A stretch of 45,482 nt of DNA, from the NCBI GenBank assembly GCA_030447385.1, contig JAUJOY010000002.1:1-45482 (forward strand). Reading direction: 5' to 3'. This document shows, in pieces, positions 23,665-31,796 of this stretch. Both the position numbers and the translations under genes were made by a program. Origin of the DNA: Mycobacteriales bacterium. GTDB lineage: Bacteria; Actinomycetota; Actinomycetes; Mycobacteriales; SCTD01. Numbering within the stretch: position 1 is the first letter of the stretch; every line of letters starts with the position of its first letter. Under the pieces are notes generated by a model that worked only from the letters and a program-made list of their open reading frames with translations, searched no databases and had not been told where the DNA came from.

Positions 23665-24719
23665 GCGACAGCGTGGCGCTGACCGTGGCGCTGGTGCTGC
23701 TGGGCCTGAACGCGTTCTTCGTGGGGGCGGAGTTCGCGCTGGTCTCCGCCCGCCGTACGCAGATCGAGCCCCGGGCCGCCGCCGGGTCGCGCGCCGCGCG
23801 CCGCACCCTGCGGGCGATGGAGAACGTCTCGCTGATGATGGCCGGCGCCCAGCTCGGCATCACCGTGTGCTCCCTCGGCCTCGGGGCTGTGGGTGAGCCG
23901 GCGGTGGCGCACCTGATCGAGCCGGTCTTCGAGCAGATCGGCCTGTCGGAGCGGCTGCTGCACCCCATCGCCTTCACGCTGGCGATGACGGTCGTCGTCA
24001 CGCTGCACGTCGTCGTGGGCGAGATGGTGCCGAAGAACATCGCGCTGGCAGGCCCCGAACGAGCGGCCCTGGTCCTGGGGCCGGCGCTGGCGGCGGTCGT
24101 AGCGGTCCTCCGGCCGTTCATCGCGGGCCTGAACGCGATCGCCAACGGGGTGCTGCGGCTGCTGGGGATCGCCCCGAAGGCCGAGATCACCTCGGCCTTC
24201 ACCCGCGAGGAGGTGTCCGGCCTGGTGGAGGAGTCCCATCGCAAGGGGCTCCTCGACGCGGACGAGTACAACCTCCTCGCCGGTGCCCTCGGGTTCCAGG
24301 AGCGCACCGTCTCCTGCGTCCTGCTGCCCAGCGACGCGCTGGTGACCGTCGCCCGCCGCGCCAGCGCCGCGGAGGTCGAGCAGCGCTGCGCGCAGACCGG
24401 CTACTCGCGGCTGCCCGTGGCCGACAATGGGGCGCTGATCGGGTACCTGCACGTGAAGGACCTGCTCGAGACCGACCCCGTACGCCGTCAGCGACCCATG
24501 TCGGACAAGTGGATCCGGCCGCTCGCGACCGTTCAGGTCAACGACCGGCTGCACCGCGCGCTCGAGGTCATGAAGGCGCGAGGGGCCCACATGGCGCGGG
24601 TCACCGAGGACGACGGGGAGGTCCTCGGTGTCGTGGCCCTGGAGGACGTGCTCGAAGAGCTCGTGGGGGAGATCCGCGACGCGAGCCAGTCGACGCCGGC
24701 CTCGAGGAGCCGCCGCTGA
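23661..24719 (+). CDS. CNNM-type CBS membrane protein lacking the CorC/HlyC tail
   Basis: The protein has 352 residues from GTG 23661, overlapping the upstream stop. The CNNM domain (AEFALVSARRTQIEPRAAAG, GAQLGITVCSLGLGAVGEP, HVVVGEMVPKNIALAG) and CBS pair (SRLPVADNGALIGYLHVKD, GVVALEDVLEELVGEI) are present, but the protein ends there, so it lacks the C-terminal CorC domain of its neighbour. The pair probably acts together. Confidence 0.92.
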   Translation: MSDSVALTVALVLLGLNAFFVGAEFALVSARRTQIEPRAAAGSRAARRTLRAMENVSLMMAGAQLGITVCSLGLGAVGEPAVAHLIEPVFEQIGLSERLLHPIAFTLAMTVVVTLHVVVGEMVPKNIALAGPERAALVLGPALAAVVAVLRPFIAGLNAIANGVLRLLGIAPKAEITSAFTREEVSGLVEESHRKGLLDADEYNLLAGALGFQERTVSCVLLPSDALVTVARRASAAEVEQRCAQTGYSRLPVADNGALIGYLHVKDLLETDPVRRQRPMSDKWIRPLATVQVNDRLHRALEVMKARGAHMARVTEDDGEVLGVVALEDVLEELVGEIRDASQSTPASRSRR

Positions 24720-24729
24720 GCGGGTCGGT

Positions 24730-25464
24730 CTAGGGGCCCGGCCGGCCGTCGACGGCAGCGGCGACCAGCGCCTCAGCCACCTCGCGCAGCTTGCGGTTGG
24801 ACTTCTGCGACAGCACGACGAGCCGGTTGAAGGCCTCCTCCGCGCTGCACCGCCGGGACGCCATCAGGATGCCCTTCGCCTGCTCGATGACAGCCCGCGA
24901 CTGCATCGCCGTCTGCAGCTGCTCGGCCACACGGCCCTGCGCCTCGTACAGGTGCATGTTCGCAAGGGCGACGCCCGCGTACGCCGCGAACGTGACCGCC
25001 AGCTCGCGGCCGTCCTCGTCGAAGCTGGCGGGAGAGGTGCTGTAGATGTTGAGGGCGGCGCTGACCTCGCGCTGGACCGGCACGGGCACCGACAGCGAGC
25101 GGTGCACCCCTCGGTCCAACGCGATCGGGGTCCAGTCCGGCCAACGGGTCTCGGTGGCCACGTCGGCGATGTAGACCACCGCCCCGCCCAGCGTGCCGTC
25201 CAGGCCCGGACCGTGCCCATGCTCGTACTGCCGCTCGTCGAGGTCCTGAGCGAGCGGCCCGGTGGACGCGACGGTCGTCGGGCAGTCGCCGTCGAGGAAG
25301 GTCACGGAGACCTCATCCGCCCCGGGGACGACCCGCTTGGTGAGGCGGGCGACGGTCGCCATCACCGTCTCCAACGAGTGGTCGGCGAGGGTGAGGCGAC
25401 CGAGCTGTGCGAACGCGTCCTGCGGGTCGAGCGGGTGGGCAGATGTGGTGTCGGTGTCGGTCAT
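24730..25464 (-). CDS. GAF-ANTAR transcription antiterminator
   Basis: The protein has 244 residues. The GAF domain covers about 18-165 (VSVTFLDGD, YEHGHGPGLDG, SLSVPVPVQREVSAALNIYS, FAAYAGVALANMHLYE). The ANTAR domain covers about 175-235 (SRAVIEQAKGILMASRRCSA EEAF, NRKLREVAEALV). ANTAR proteins bind paired RNA hairpins to prevent termination. The ligand and signal are unknown. It is convergent with the CNNM pair. Confidence 0.9.
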   Translation of the reverse strand: MTDTDTTSAHPLDPQDAFAQLGRLTLADHSLETVMATVARLTKRVVPGADEVSVTFLDGDCPTTVASTGPLAQDLDERQYEHGHGPGLDGTLGGAVVYIADVATETRWPDWTPIALDRGVHRSLSVPVPVQREVSAALNIYSTSPASFDEDGRELAVTFAAYAGVALANMHLYEAQGRVAEQLQTAMQSRAVIEQAKGILMASRRCSAEEAFNRLVVLSQKSNRKLREVAEALVAAAVDGRPGP

Positions 25465-25666
25465 GGGGGCCCCAGCGGGCGAAACACCATGCCGGATCGG
25501 CCCAGAGCTTCGGCAGCAGTCGTGGCGGTGCCGGGTCGCAGCCCGGTACTGACGGGGGAAGGTCCCCTCACGCTGCGCCAGGGAACACGCCTCGCGTCCG
25601 CAGGAGATGCGGCCCAGGCCCTGAGCGTACCTCGCGGGAACCGGACCACCGGACCCGGAAGCGGGC

Positions 25667-26089
25667 TCAGTCCTGGTCGTAGACCCCGCGGACGACCGCC
25701 ACCACCTGCTCGGGCGAGGCGTGCTCGGCGATGTCGGTCTCGCTCACGACGCCCACCAGGGTGTGCCCGTCGATGACCGGAAGCCGCTTGACCTGGTGCT
25801 GCGCCATCGTGCGTACGAGGTCGTCGAGGCTGTCGTCCGCGCCGATCGTGACCGGCTTGCCCTCACCGAGCTCGCCGGCCTTCGTCGAGCCCGGGTCCTT
25901 GCCCTGCGCGAGGACCTTGATCACGATGTCCCGGTCGGTCAGCATCCCCTTGAGCCGCTCGTCGTTGCCGCAGATCGGCAGGGCGCCGACTCCGAGCGAG
26001 TCCATCTTGCGGGCCGCGTCGAGCACCGTCTCGTCCTCCCGGACGCACTCCACCCCACCGGTCATGATCTCCCGTGCCGTGCTGGCCAT
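25667..26089 (-). CDS. CBS-domain protein
   Basis: The protein has 140 residues from ATG 26089, with AGGAGAAG upstream. Two CBS motifs are seen: AREIMTGGVECVREDETVLD with GVGALPICGNDERLKGMLTDR, and QVKRLPVIDGHTLVGVVSETD. CBS pairs bind adenosyl nucleotides. It resembles stand-alone stress-related CBS proteins of actinobacteria. It is divergent from the serine-hydrolase gene. Confidence 0.9.
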   Translation of the reverse strand: MASTAREIMTGGVECVREDETVLDAARKMDSLGVGALPICGNDERLKGMLTDRDIVIKVLAQGKDPGSTKAGELGEGKPVTIGADDSLDDLVRTMAQHQVKRLPVIDGHTLVGVVSETDIAEHASPEQVVAVVRGVYDQD

Positions 26090-26246
26090 CCGCTTCTCCT
26101 GTCGTCGTGGTTGTCGCTGCTGGTTCCTGACCGTCCCCTCTTCCGGATCGACCAACCACGTCCGAACGAGCGGCTGCCGGTCCGGCGGAAGGTGGGCCGG
26201 TCGATACGAGGAAGCCGCACCGCCCGATCCGCGGCACACTGCGAGC

Positions 26247-27253
26247 GTGGGGGAGGAGATCGGGGCGGCGGTCGACCGGGTGGCCGAGGGCAGCGGGTTC
26301 TCCGGCGCCGTGCGGGTCGACCTCGAGGGGACAGCCGTGTTCGCCCGCGCGTACGGCTCCGCCGTCCGGGGGTGGCAGATCCCGAACACGGTGGACACCC
26401 GGTTCAACATCGCCAGCGGGACCAAGGGGCTCACCGCGTTGACCGTCCTGTCCCTGGTCGAGGACGGGCTTGTCGAGCTGTCGACGCCCGTGCGCACCCT
26501 GCTCGGCGGGGACCTGCCGCTGATCGACGACCGGGTGACGGTCGAGCACCTGCTTGCCCACAGGTCCGGGATCGGCGACTACCTCGATGAGGATGCGCAG
26601 GAGGTGGACGACTACGTCATGCCGGTGCCGGTTCACCGGCTCGACAGCACCGAGTCCTACCTCGCGGTCCTGGACGGGTATCCGATGGTCTTCCCGCCCG
26701 GGGAGCGGTTCTGCTACTGCAACGGCGGTTTCGTCGTGCTCGCGCTCTGCGCCGAACGTGCAGCGGGCAAGCCGTTCGCGCAGCTGCTCGACGAACGCGT
26801 GTCCCGGCCGGCCGGCCTGACCGACACGGCGTTCCTGCGCTCGGACCAGCTCCCGGGCAGGACCGCCCTCGGCTACCTCTCGGGCTTCGACGGCCAGCGC
26901 ACGAACCTCCTTCACCTGCCGGTGTGCGGTTCCGGTGACGGCGGCGTCTACACCACGCTGGCGGATGTCACCGCGCTGTGGGCGGCGGTGTTCGGCGGGC
27001 GCATCATCAGCCCTGCGACCCTCGCGGAGATGGTGCGGCCCAGGAGTGCCCTGCCGGACGGGAAGTCGCGCTACGGACTGGGGCTCTGGCTGTCCGGCAG
27101 ACGGAGGCCGTGCTGCTGGAAGGGTGCGATGCGGGGGTGTCCTTCCGCAGCCTGCACTCCCCGAGCTCGAGCAGCACCTGGACCGTCGTCTCGAACACCT
27201 CGGAAGGAGCGTGGCCCGTGGCCCGAGCGGTGGAAGGGCTGGTGGGCCGGTGA
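26247..27253 (+). pseudogene. Serine beta-lactamase-like hydrolase, 3' frameshift
   Basis: From GTG 26247, FNIASGTKGL gives the SxxK active site (S57, K60), and FCYCNGGF the YxN motif. Near 27,100 (LWLSGRR) one base is missing. In the other frame the sequence continues QTEAVLLEGCDAGVSFRSLH and TWTVVSNTSEGAWPVARAVE, typical of the family's C-terminus, ending at 27253. Uncorrected, translation gives an Arg/Pro-rich tail. The catalytic residues precede the lesion, but the C-terminal strands that complete the fold would be lost. It could be a sequencing error. Confidence 0.75.
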
Positions 27254-27262
27254 CCCCCGGCC

Positions 27263-27850
27263 GTGAAGCACATCGGGATCGTGCTGTTCGACGGGGTCGA
27301 GGAGCTCGACGCGGTCGGCCCCTGGGAGGTCCTCGCGTACTGGACCGTCACCTGTCCGCAGGACGGCTACGCCGTGCTGTGCCTGTCCGCCGACGGGGGA
27401 CCGGTCCGGTGCGCGAAGGGCCTGACGGTGCAGGCGCACTCCAGCTTCGCCGACGCACCGGCCCTGGACGTGCTCGTCCACCCGGGTGGTCAGGGTGTCG
27501 CTCCCCAGCTGAGCGATGGCGCGTACCTCGACTGGATCCGCCGGCAGCGGGCGCACGTGCCTCTGCTCACCAGCGTGTGCACCGGCTCGCTCGTGTACGC
27601 GGCCGCGGGCCTGCTGGCCGGCCGGCCGGCGACGAGTCACTGGGCCTCGCTCGGGATGCTGCGCGATCTCGACCCGAGCATCGACGTGCGCGGACGTGAG
27701 CGGTTCGTCGACGACGGGGACGTCGTCACCGCGGCAGGGGTGTCCGCGGGCATCGACATGGCCCTGCACCTGGTGGCCCGGCTGGCCGGCGTTGAGCGGG
27801 CGCAGGAGGTCCGTCGCGGCATCCAGTACGACCCGGCACCGCCGGTCTGA
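27263..27850 (+). CDS. DJ-1/PfpI family protein (isonitrile hydratase-like)
   Basis: The protein has 195 residues from GTG 27263. IGIVLFDGVEELDAVGPWEV at the start, then VLVHPGGQG and the nucleophile elbow VPLLTSVCTGSLVYAAAGLL (C106), followed by LAGRPATSHW and the AAGVSAGIDMALHLV end. This group includes isonitrile hydratases and the N-terminal domain of FtrA-like regulators. Here only the DJ-1 domain is present. It begins 10 bp after the damaged hydrolase gene. Confidence 0.9.
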   Translation: MKHIGIVLFDGVEELDAVGPWEVLAYWTVTCPQDGYAVLCLSADGGPVRCAKGLTVQAHSSFADAPALDVLVHPGGQGVAPQLSDGAYLDWIRRQRAHVPLLTSVCTGSLVYAAAGLLAGRPATSHWASLGMLRDLDPSIDVRGRERFVDDGDVVTAAGVSAGIDMALHLVARLAGVERAQEVRRGIQYDPAPPV

Positions 27851-27865
27851 CCCGGCGAACCGCGA

Positions 27866-28960
27866 TCAGGCGGGGTAGGTGTGGATCTCGGTGGCCTTGA
27901 CGGCCGCCCACACGCGGGAGCCGAGCGTGAGGTCGAGGTCGGCGACAGCAGCCGTGGTGACATCCGAGAGCACCGGGGGATCTCCCTCGACCTGGACGCG
28001 CACGATGTCGCCGTGCTGCTCCAGGCCGGTGATGCGCCCCGGCCAGCTGTTGCGCGCCGACCCCGCCGGCTGCTCGCGGTGCAGCGCCACCGCCGAGGGC
28101 CGGAAGGCGAGGAAGACCGGCCCCTCCCGCGCGGAGCTGGTCGACACGGCGCCCCCGCCGTCGAGCTCGACCGAGAACTGGTGGGCGACACCGCGGTAGA
28201 GGTTCAGCCCCATGAGGCGTGCGACGTAGTCGGTTCGTGGAGCTCGCGCGACCTCACGCGGCGTGCCCTGCTGGACGACTCGTCCGGCCTCGAGCACCAC
28301 GAGCCAGTCGCTCAGCACCATCGCATCGAGGGGGTCGTGCGTGACCAGGACCGTGCAGCCGGGGAAGGCCGCGAGGTGGCGCCGCAGGTCTGACCGGACC
28401 TGCATCCTGGTGCCGACGTCCAGAGCGGCCATGGGCTCGTCTAGAAGCAGCAGCCGGGGGCTGGGGGCCAGAGCCCTTGCCAGCGCGACCCGCTGGGCCT
28501 GCCCGCCCGACAACGCCGCGGGCTTCACGGCGGCGAGCTCGTCCACCCCCAGGTGCCTCAGCCAGTCGGCGGCCTGCGCACGCGCCGGCCGTCGTGGCAG
28601 CTTCGCCGACCTCAGCCCGAACGCCACGTTCTCGAGCGCGCTGAGGTGGGGGAACAGCAGGTAGTCCTGGAAGACCATGCCGACCGATCGCTGCGCAGGC
28701 GGGACGAACAGGTTGCGGCTGGGCTCGTCCAGGGGGCGCCCGTCGAGGTGCAGGTGTCCCCCACTGAGGCGTTCCAGGCCGGCCAGGCAGCGCAGCGCCG
28801 TCGACTTCCCCGCACCGTTGGGGCCGAGCAGCGTCACGACCGAGCCCGGGAGGAGGCGCAGCGGCAGGTCCAGCGAGAAGCGGGGGCGCTCCAGGCGCAG
28901 CGCCGCGGAGACTCCCCTGTCGGTCGAGCCGGCGCGGAGATCCTGTCGGGCTGTGTTCAC
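27866..28960 (-). CDS. modC: Molybdate ABC transporter ATP-binding protein
   Basis: The protein has 364 residues from GTG 28960, which overlaps the modB stop as GTGA. Walker A is GPNGAGKST, the ABC signature LSGGQAQRVALARAL, and Walker B RLLLLDEPMAALD, with the switch His in VLVTHDPLDAM. The C-terminal TOBE/Mop region (GRITGLEQHGDIVRVQVEGD, SRVWAAVKATEIHTYP) marks it as molybdate/tungstate type. It is the last gene of the reverse-strand mod operon. Confidence 0.93.
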   Translation of the reverse strand: MNTARQDLRAGSTDRGVSAALRLERPRFSLDLPLRLLPGSVVTLLGPNGAGKSTALRCLAGLERLSGGHLHLDGRPLDEPSRNLFVPPAQRSVGMVFQDYLLFPHLSALENVAFGLRSAKLPRRPARAQAADWLRHLGVDELAAVKPAALSGGQAQRVALARALAPSPRLLLLDEPMAALDVGTRMQVRSDLRRHLAAFPGCTVLVTHDPLDAMVLSDWLVVLEAGRVVQQGTPREVARAPRTDYVARLMGLNLYRGVAHQFSVELDGGGAVSTSSAREGPVFLAFRPSAVALHREQPAGSARNSWPGRITGLEQHGDIVRVQVEGDPPVLSDVTTAAVADLDLTLGSRVWAAVKATEIHTYPA

Positions 28961-29808
28961 GACGGGCCGCCGCCGGTGAGCCAGCGGTCGCGCAGGCTGA
29001 CAAGGACCGCAAGCGAGACGCCGAGCAGCACCAGCGACAGCGCGATCGCCGCAGGAGGGTCGCTCTCGAGGGCGAGGTAGACCGCGATCGGCATGGTGCG
29101 GGTGACCCCGGGAAAGCTGCCCGCGAAGGTGATCGTGGCGCCGAACTCGCCGAGCGCCCGCGCGAAGCAGAGCACCGCGCCTGCGCTGATCCCGGGCGCG
29201 ACGAGTGGCAGGGTGACCCGCCGGAGGATGAGCAGCCTGGATGCGCCCAGCGTCGCGGCCGCGTCCTCGTACCGCCGGTCGCTCGCCCGCAGCGCGCCCT
29301 CCACCGCGAGGACGAGGAAGGGCATGGCGACGAAGGCCTCGGCGATGACGACAGCCGTCGTCGTGAAGGGCAGGGTCAGGCCGAACCACGCGTCCAGGTA
29401 GCGGCCCGCGAGCCCCCGGCGTCCGAGCAGCAGCAGCAGCGCGACACCGCCGACGACTGGGGGGAGGACGAGGGGAACCGTGACCAGTGCGCGCAGCACG
29501 CGGCGCCCCCGGAACTGCCCCCGGGCGAGGACCCATGCGAGCGGGACGCCCAGGACCAGGCACAGCACCGTCGCGGCGGTGGCGCAGAGCAGGGACAGCC
29601 GCAGCGCGTCGCCGACCTCCGGCCGCGCGAGCAGCTGGGGCAGGCTCCGCCACGGTGCACGGACGACGAGGGCGACGAGGGGCAGGACCAGGAAGGCCAC
29701 GGCCAGGGCAGCCGGCAGGTAGAGCAGCGGGGGCACTCCAGCACCCCGGTCCGGCGACCGCGGCCGGTCTGCGGCCGCCTCAGGGAGCGTCGAAGCCTGC
29801 GGCGGCAA
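28957..29808 (-). CDS. modB: Molybdate ABC transporter permease
   Basis: The protein has 283 residues and about six membrane spans. The ABC permease EAA loop appears as YEDAAATLGASRLLILRRVT, and PFTTTAVVIAEAFVAMPFLV and CFARALGEFGATITFAGSFP are ModB-like (the ALGEFGA box). The start overlaps the modA end by about 29 bp; a later start is possible. Confidence 0.92.
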   Translation of the reverse strand: MPPQASTLPEAAADRPRSPDRGAGVPPLLYLPAALAVAFLVLPLVALVVRAPWRSLPQLLARPEVGDALRLSLLCATAATVLCLVLGVPLAWVLARGQFRGRRVLRALVTVPLVLPPVVGGVALLLLLGRRGLAGRYLDAWFGLTLPFTTTAVVIAEAFVAMPFLVLAVEGALRASDRRYEDAAATLGASRLLILRRVTLPLVAPGISAGAVLCFARALGEFGATITFAGSFPGVTRTMPIAVYLALESDPPAAIALSLVLLGVSLAVLVSLRDRWLTGGGPS

Positions 29809-30589
29809 GAGCCTTCCGTCCTTCCCCGGACAGGACGTAGTCCACGAAGGCCGCTGCAGCGGCGGGAGCGCGGGACCCCGCGAGGGTCGCGATCGGGTAG
29901 TCGTTGACGGCCCGGTCCGCCTCGGCGAAGCCGATCCCCCGCACCGAGGAGCCGGCGGCGCGTACGTCGGTGCGGTAGACCAGCCCGGCGTCCACCTCTC
30001 CCAGCCGCACCTTGCTCAGGACAGCCTTGACGTCCTGCTCGAGCGTGTCCGGCAGGGGTGTGACGCCGGCAGCGGCCAGGGCTGCGCGGCTGGCCGTCCC
30101 GCACGGCACCTGCGCCTCGCACAGGGCGATCGTCAGCTCGCGTCGGGCGAAGTCGCTCAGGCCCGTCACGTCGCCGGGGTTGCCTGGCGGAACGACGATC
30201 TCCAGCCGGTTGCGGGCGAACACCCTCGGCGCCGGCCCTCGGCCGGTGCCGGTGACCGTCGTCATCGCCGCGGGCGCCGCTGCGGCGAACACATCTGCCG
30301 GAGCACCGGACACGATCTGCTGCGCCAGCGCCGAGCTCGCACCGAAGTTGAAGGTGACGGTCGTACCCGGATGATCCTGCTGGAACCCGCGCCCGATGTC
30401 GCCGAAGGCCTCGGCCAGGGAGGCCGCCGCGAAAACGGTCACGACGCCGTCCGAGGTGCGTCCGGACCCGTCCGGGGCGCTGCCGGCGCCGGCGGCCCCG
30501 CACCCCGACAGCAGCGCCGCCGCGAGCGCTACGAGCACGTGTCGCAGCGGTGGGCAGGACCCTGACCGGCGGGGTCTGCGTTCAGGCAT
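29780..30589 (-). CDS. modA: Molybdate ABC transporter substrate-binding lipoprotein
   Basis: The protein has 269 residues. The lipoprotein signal ends LVALAAALLSGC. VFAAASLAEAFGDIGRGFQQ, FNFGASSALAQQI and GAPADVFAAAA are the ModA oxyanion-binding segments. LGEVDAGLVYRTDVRA and the closing LSGEGRKALAAAGF fit the family. It overlaps the regulator gene by 8 bp, so the operon is tightly coupled. Confidence 0.93.
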   Translation of the reverse strand: MPERRPRRSGSCPPLRHVLVALAAALLSGCGAAGAGSAPDGSGRTSDGVVTVFAAASLAEAFGDIGRGFQQDHPGTTVTFNFGASSALAQQIVSGAPADVFAAAAPAAMTTVTGTGRGPAPRVFARNRLEIVVPPGNPGDVTGLSDFARRELTIALCEAQVPCGTASRAALAAAGVTPLPDTLEQDVKAVLSKVRLGEVDAGLVYRTDVRAAGSSVRGIGFAEADRAVNDYPIATLAGSRAPAAAAAFVDYVLSGEGRKALAAAGFDAP

Positions 30590-30980
30590 GCGGGTCGCGT
30601 TCGACCACCACGTCGGTGGCCTTGATGGAGGCGACGGCGACCGTGCCCACTTCGAGCCCGAGGTCGTCGGCCGCCTCGCGGCTCATCAGCGAGACCACGC
30701 GGAATGGCCCGGCCTGCAGCTCCACCTGCGCCATCACCGTGTCCCGGGTGACGTTGGTGACGATGCCGCGCAGGCTGTTGCGGGCCGACCGCGAGGCGGC
30801 GAGGGGGCTGGCCGGGTCACCCAGCTCTCTGGCCAGCGCGGCGAGCTCGACCCCGTCGACCACGAGCCTGCCGCTGCCGGTGCGGACCAGCGACAGCCGG
30901 CCCTGGTCGGCCCAGCGCCGCACCGTGTCGTCGCTGACGCCGAGCAGCACCGCCGCCTCCCCGACCCTCAGCTGCGGCAT
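30582..30980 (-). CDS. HTH-TOBE molybdate-responsive regulator (ModE-like)
   Basis: The protein has 132 residues. An N-terminal MerR/excisionase-like HTH (LRVGEAAVLLGVSDDTVRRW, then a wing GRLVVDGVELAAL) is followed by a molybdate-binding TOBE/Mop domain (SARNSLRGIVTNVTRDTVMA, VVSLMSREAADDLGLEVGTV, IKATDVVVER). It is the first gene of the operon with modABC and probably senses molybdate and represses the operon. It differs from the classical E. coli ModE, which has a LysR-type HTH and two TOBE domains. Confidence 0.85.
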   Translation of the reverse strand: MPQLRVGEAAVLLGVSDDTVRRWADQGRLSLVRTGSGRLVVDGVELAALARELGDPASPLAASRSARNSLRGIVTNVTRDTVMAQVELQAGPFRVVSLMSREAADDLGLEVGTVAVASIKATDVVVERDPHA

Positions 30981-31053
30981 GACCGTGATGCTACCGCCGC
31001 ATCTGCGGCGGTGCGAGGAGCGGCTGCGGTCCCCAAGCAGCTCGTTTGTGCTC

Positions 31054-31731
31054 TCAGCGGCTGCGCGAGCGCGACGTGCTCGTGAAGCGCTCGAGGCTGC
31101 CCGAGGCCTGGTAGGCCTGCTCGAACAGCATCGGCCCCAGCCGCCCGCTCATCGTCGCCTCCCGGGCCACCGTGCGGTGGGTCTCGCTGTAGACGGTGCC
31201 ACCGCCGCGGAAGCGGTAGGTGCTGCTGCTGCGGACGGGATCGCCTACTGCCGTCCAGGTCGTCTCCACAGGCACCGAGCCGAGGTTCGTCCCGCCTCCG
31301 TCCGGGTTGTGCGGGTCACCTGGCGTCGATGCTCTGAGCGTGCCCGACAACGTGGCCGTGTCACCCTTGCGGCTGGAGGTGAAGGTGACGGCCTGACCCT
31401 CCATCTGGCGGGCCCCGGTGTAGACGCAGCCGTTGGGAGAGCCGTGCTGGTCCGGGTCCGGGTAGACCCCGGGCGGGCACTCGAAGTCGACGATGTAGGC
31501 GAACACGTCCGCGACTCCCGGCGACGTCTCGAAGGCCTGCAACGAGCCGACGTGCACGTTGCCGAAGGTGGGGTTGTCGAAGTCGAAGTACTGCACCCAG
31601 TCCGTGACCCCGACGAAGCCCGTGGTCCGGCTGAGGTAGCTGTCCCCGGCCTGCGCCGGGACGGCGGTGGTGAGAAGCGCCGGGACCGTGGCGACGGCAA
31701 CGGCGGCGAGGCGGATCGACGTAGGTGACAT
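31054..31731 (-). CDS. Secreted protein of unknown function
   Basis: The protein has 225 residues from ATG 31731, with AGGAGAA upstream. The signal peptide (LAAVAVATVPALLTTAVPAQ, cleavage after AQA) is clear. The mature part is beta-rich with two Cys (FECPPG, NGCVYTG) and ends Ser/Arg-rich. I do not recognise the family. It lies in the same direction as, and 65 bp downstream of, the haloperoxidase-like gene. Confidence 0.7.
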   Translation of the reverse strand: MSPTSIRLAAVAVATVPALLTTAVPAQAGDSYLSRTTGFVGVTDWVQYFDFDNPTFGNVHVGSLQAFETSPGVADVFAYIVDFECPPGVYPDPDQHGSPNGCVYTGARQMEGQAVTFTSSRKGDTATLSGTLRASTPGDPHNPDGGGTNLGSVPVETTWTAVGDPVRSSSTYRFRGGGTVYSETHRTVAREATMSGRLGPMLFEQAYQASGSLERFTSTSRSRSR

Positions 31732-31796
31732 GGCGGTTCTCCTGGGTGCGGAAGGCGGACCCACGGTGCTGCTGCGCCGCGGGACGGAGCGGGACG

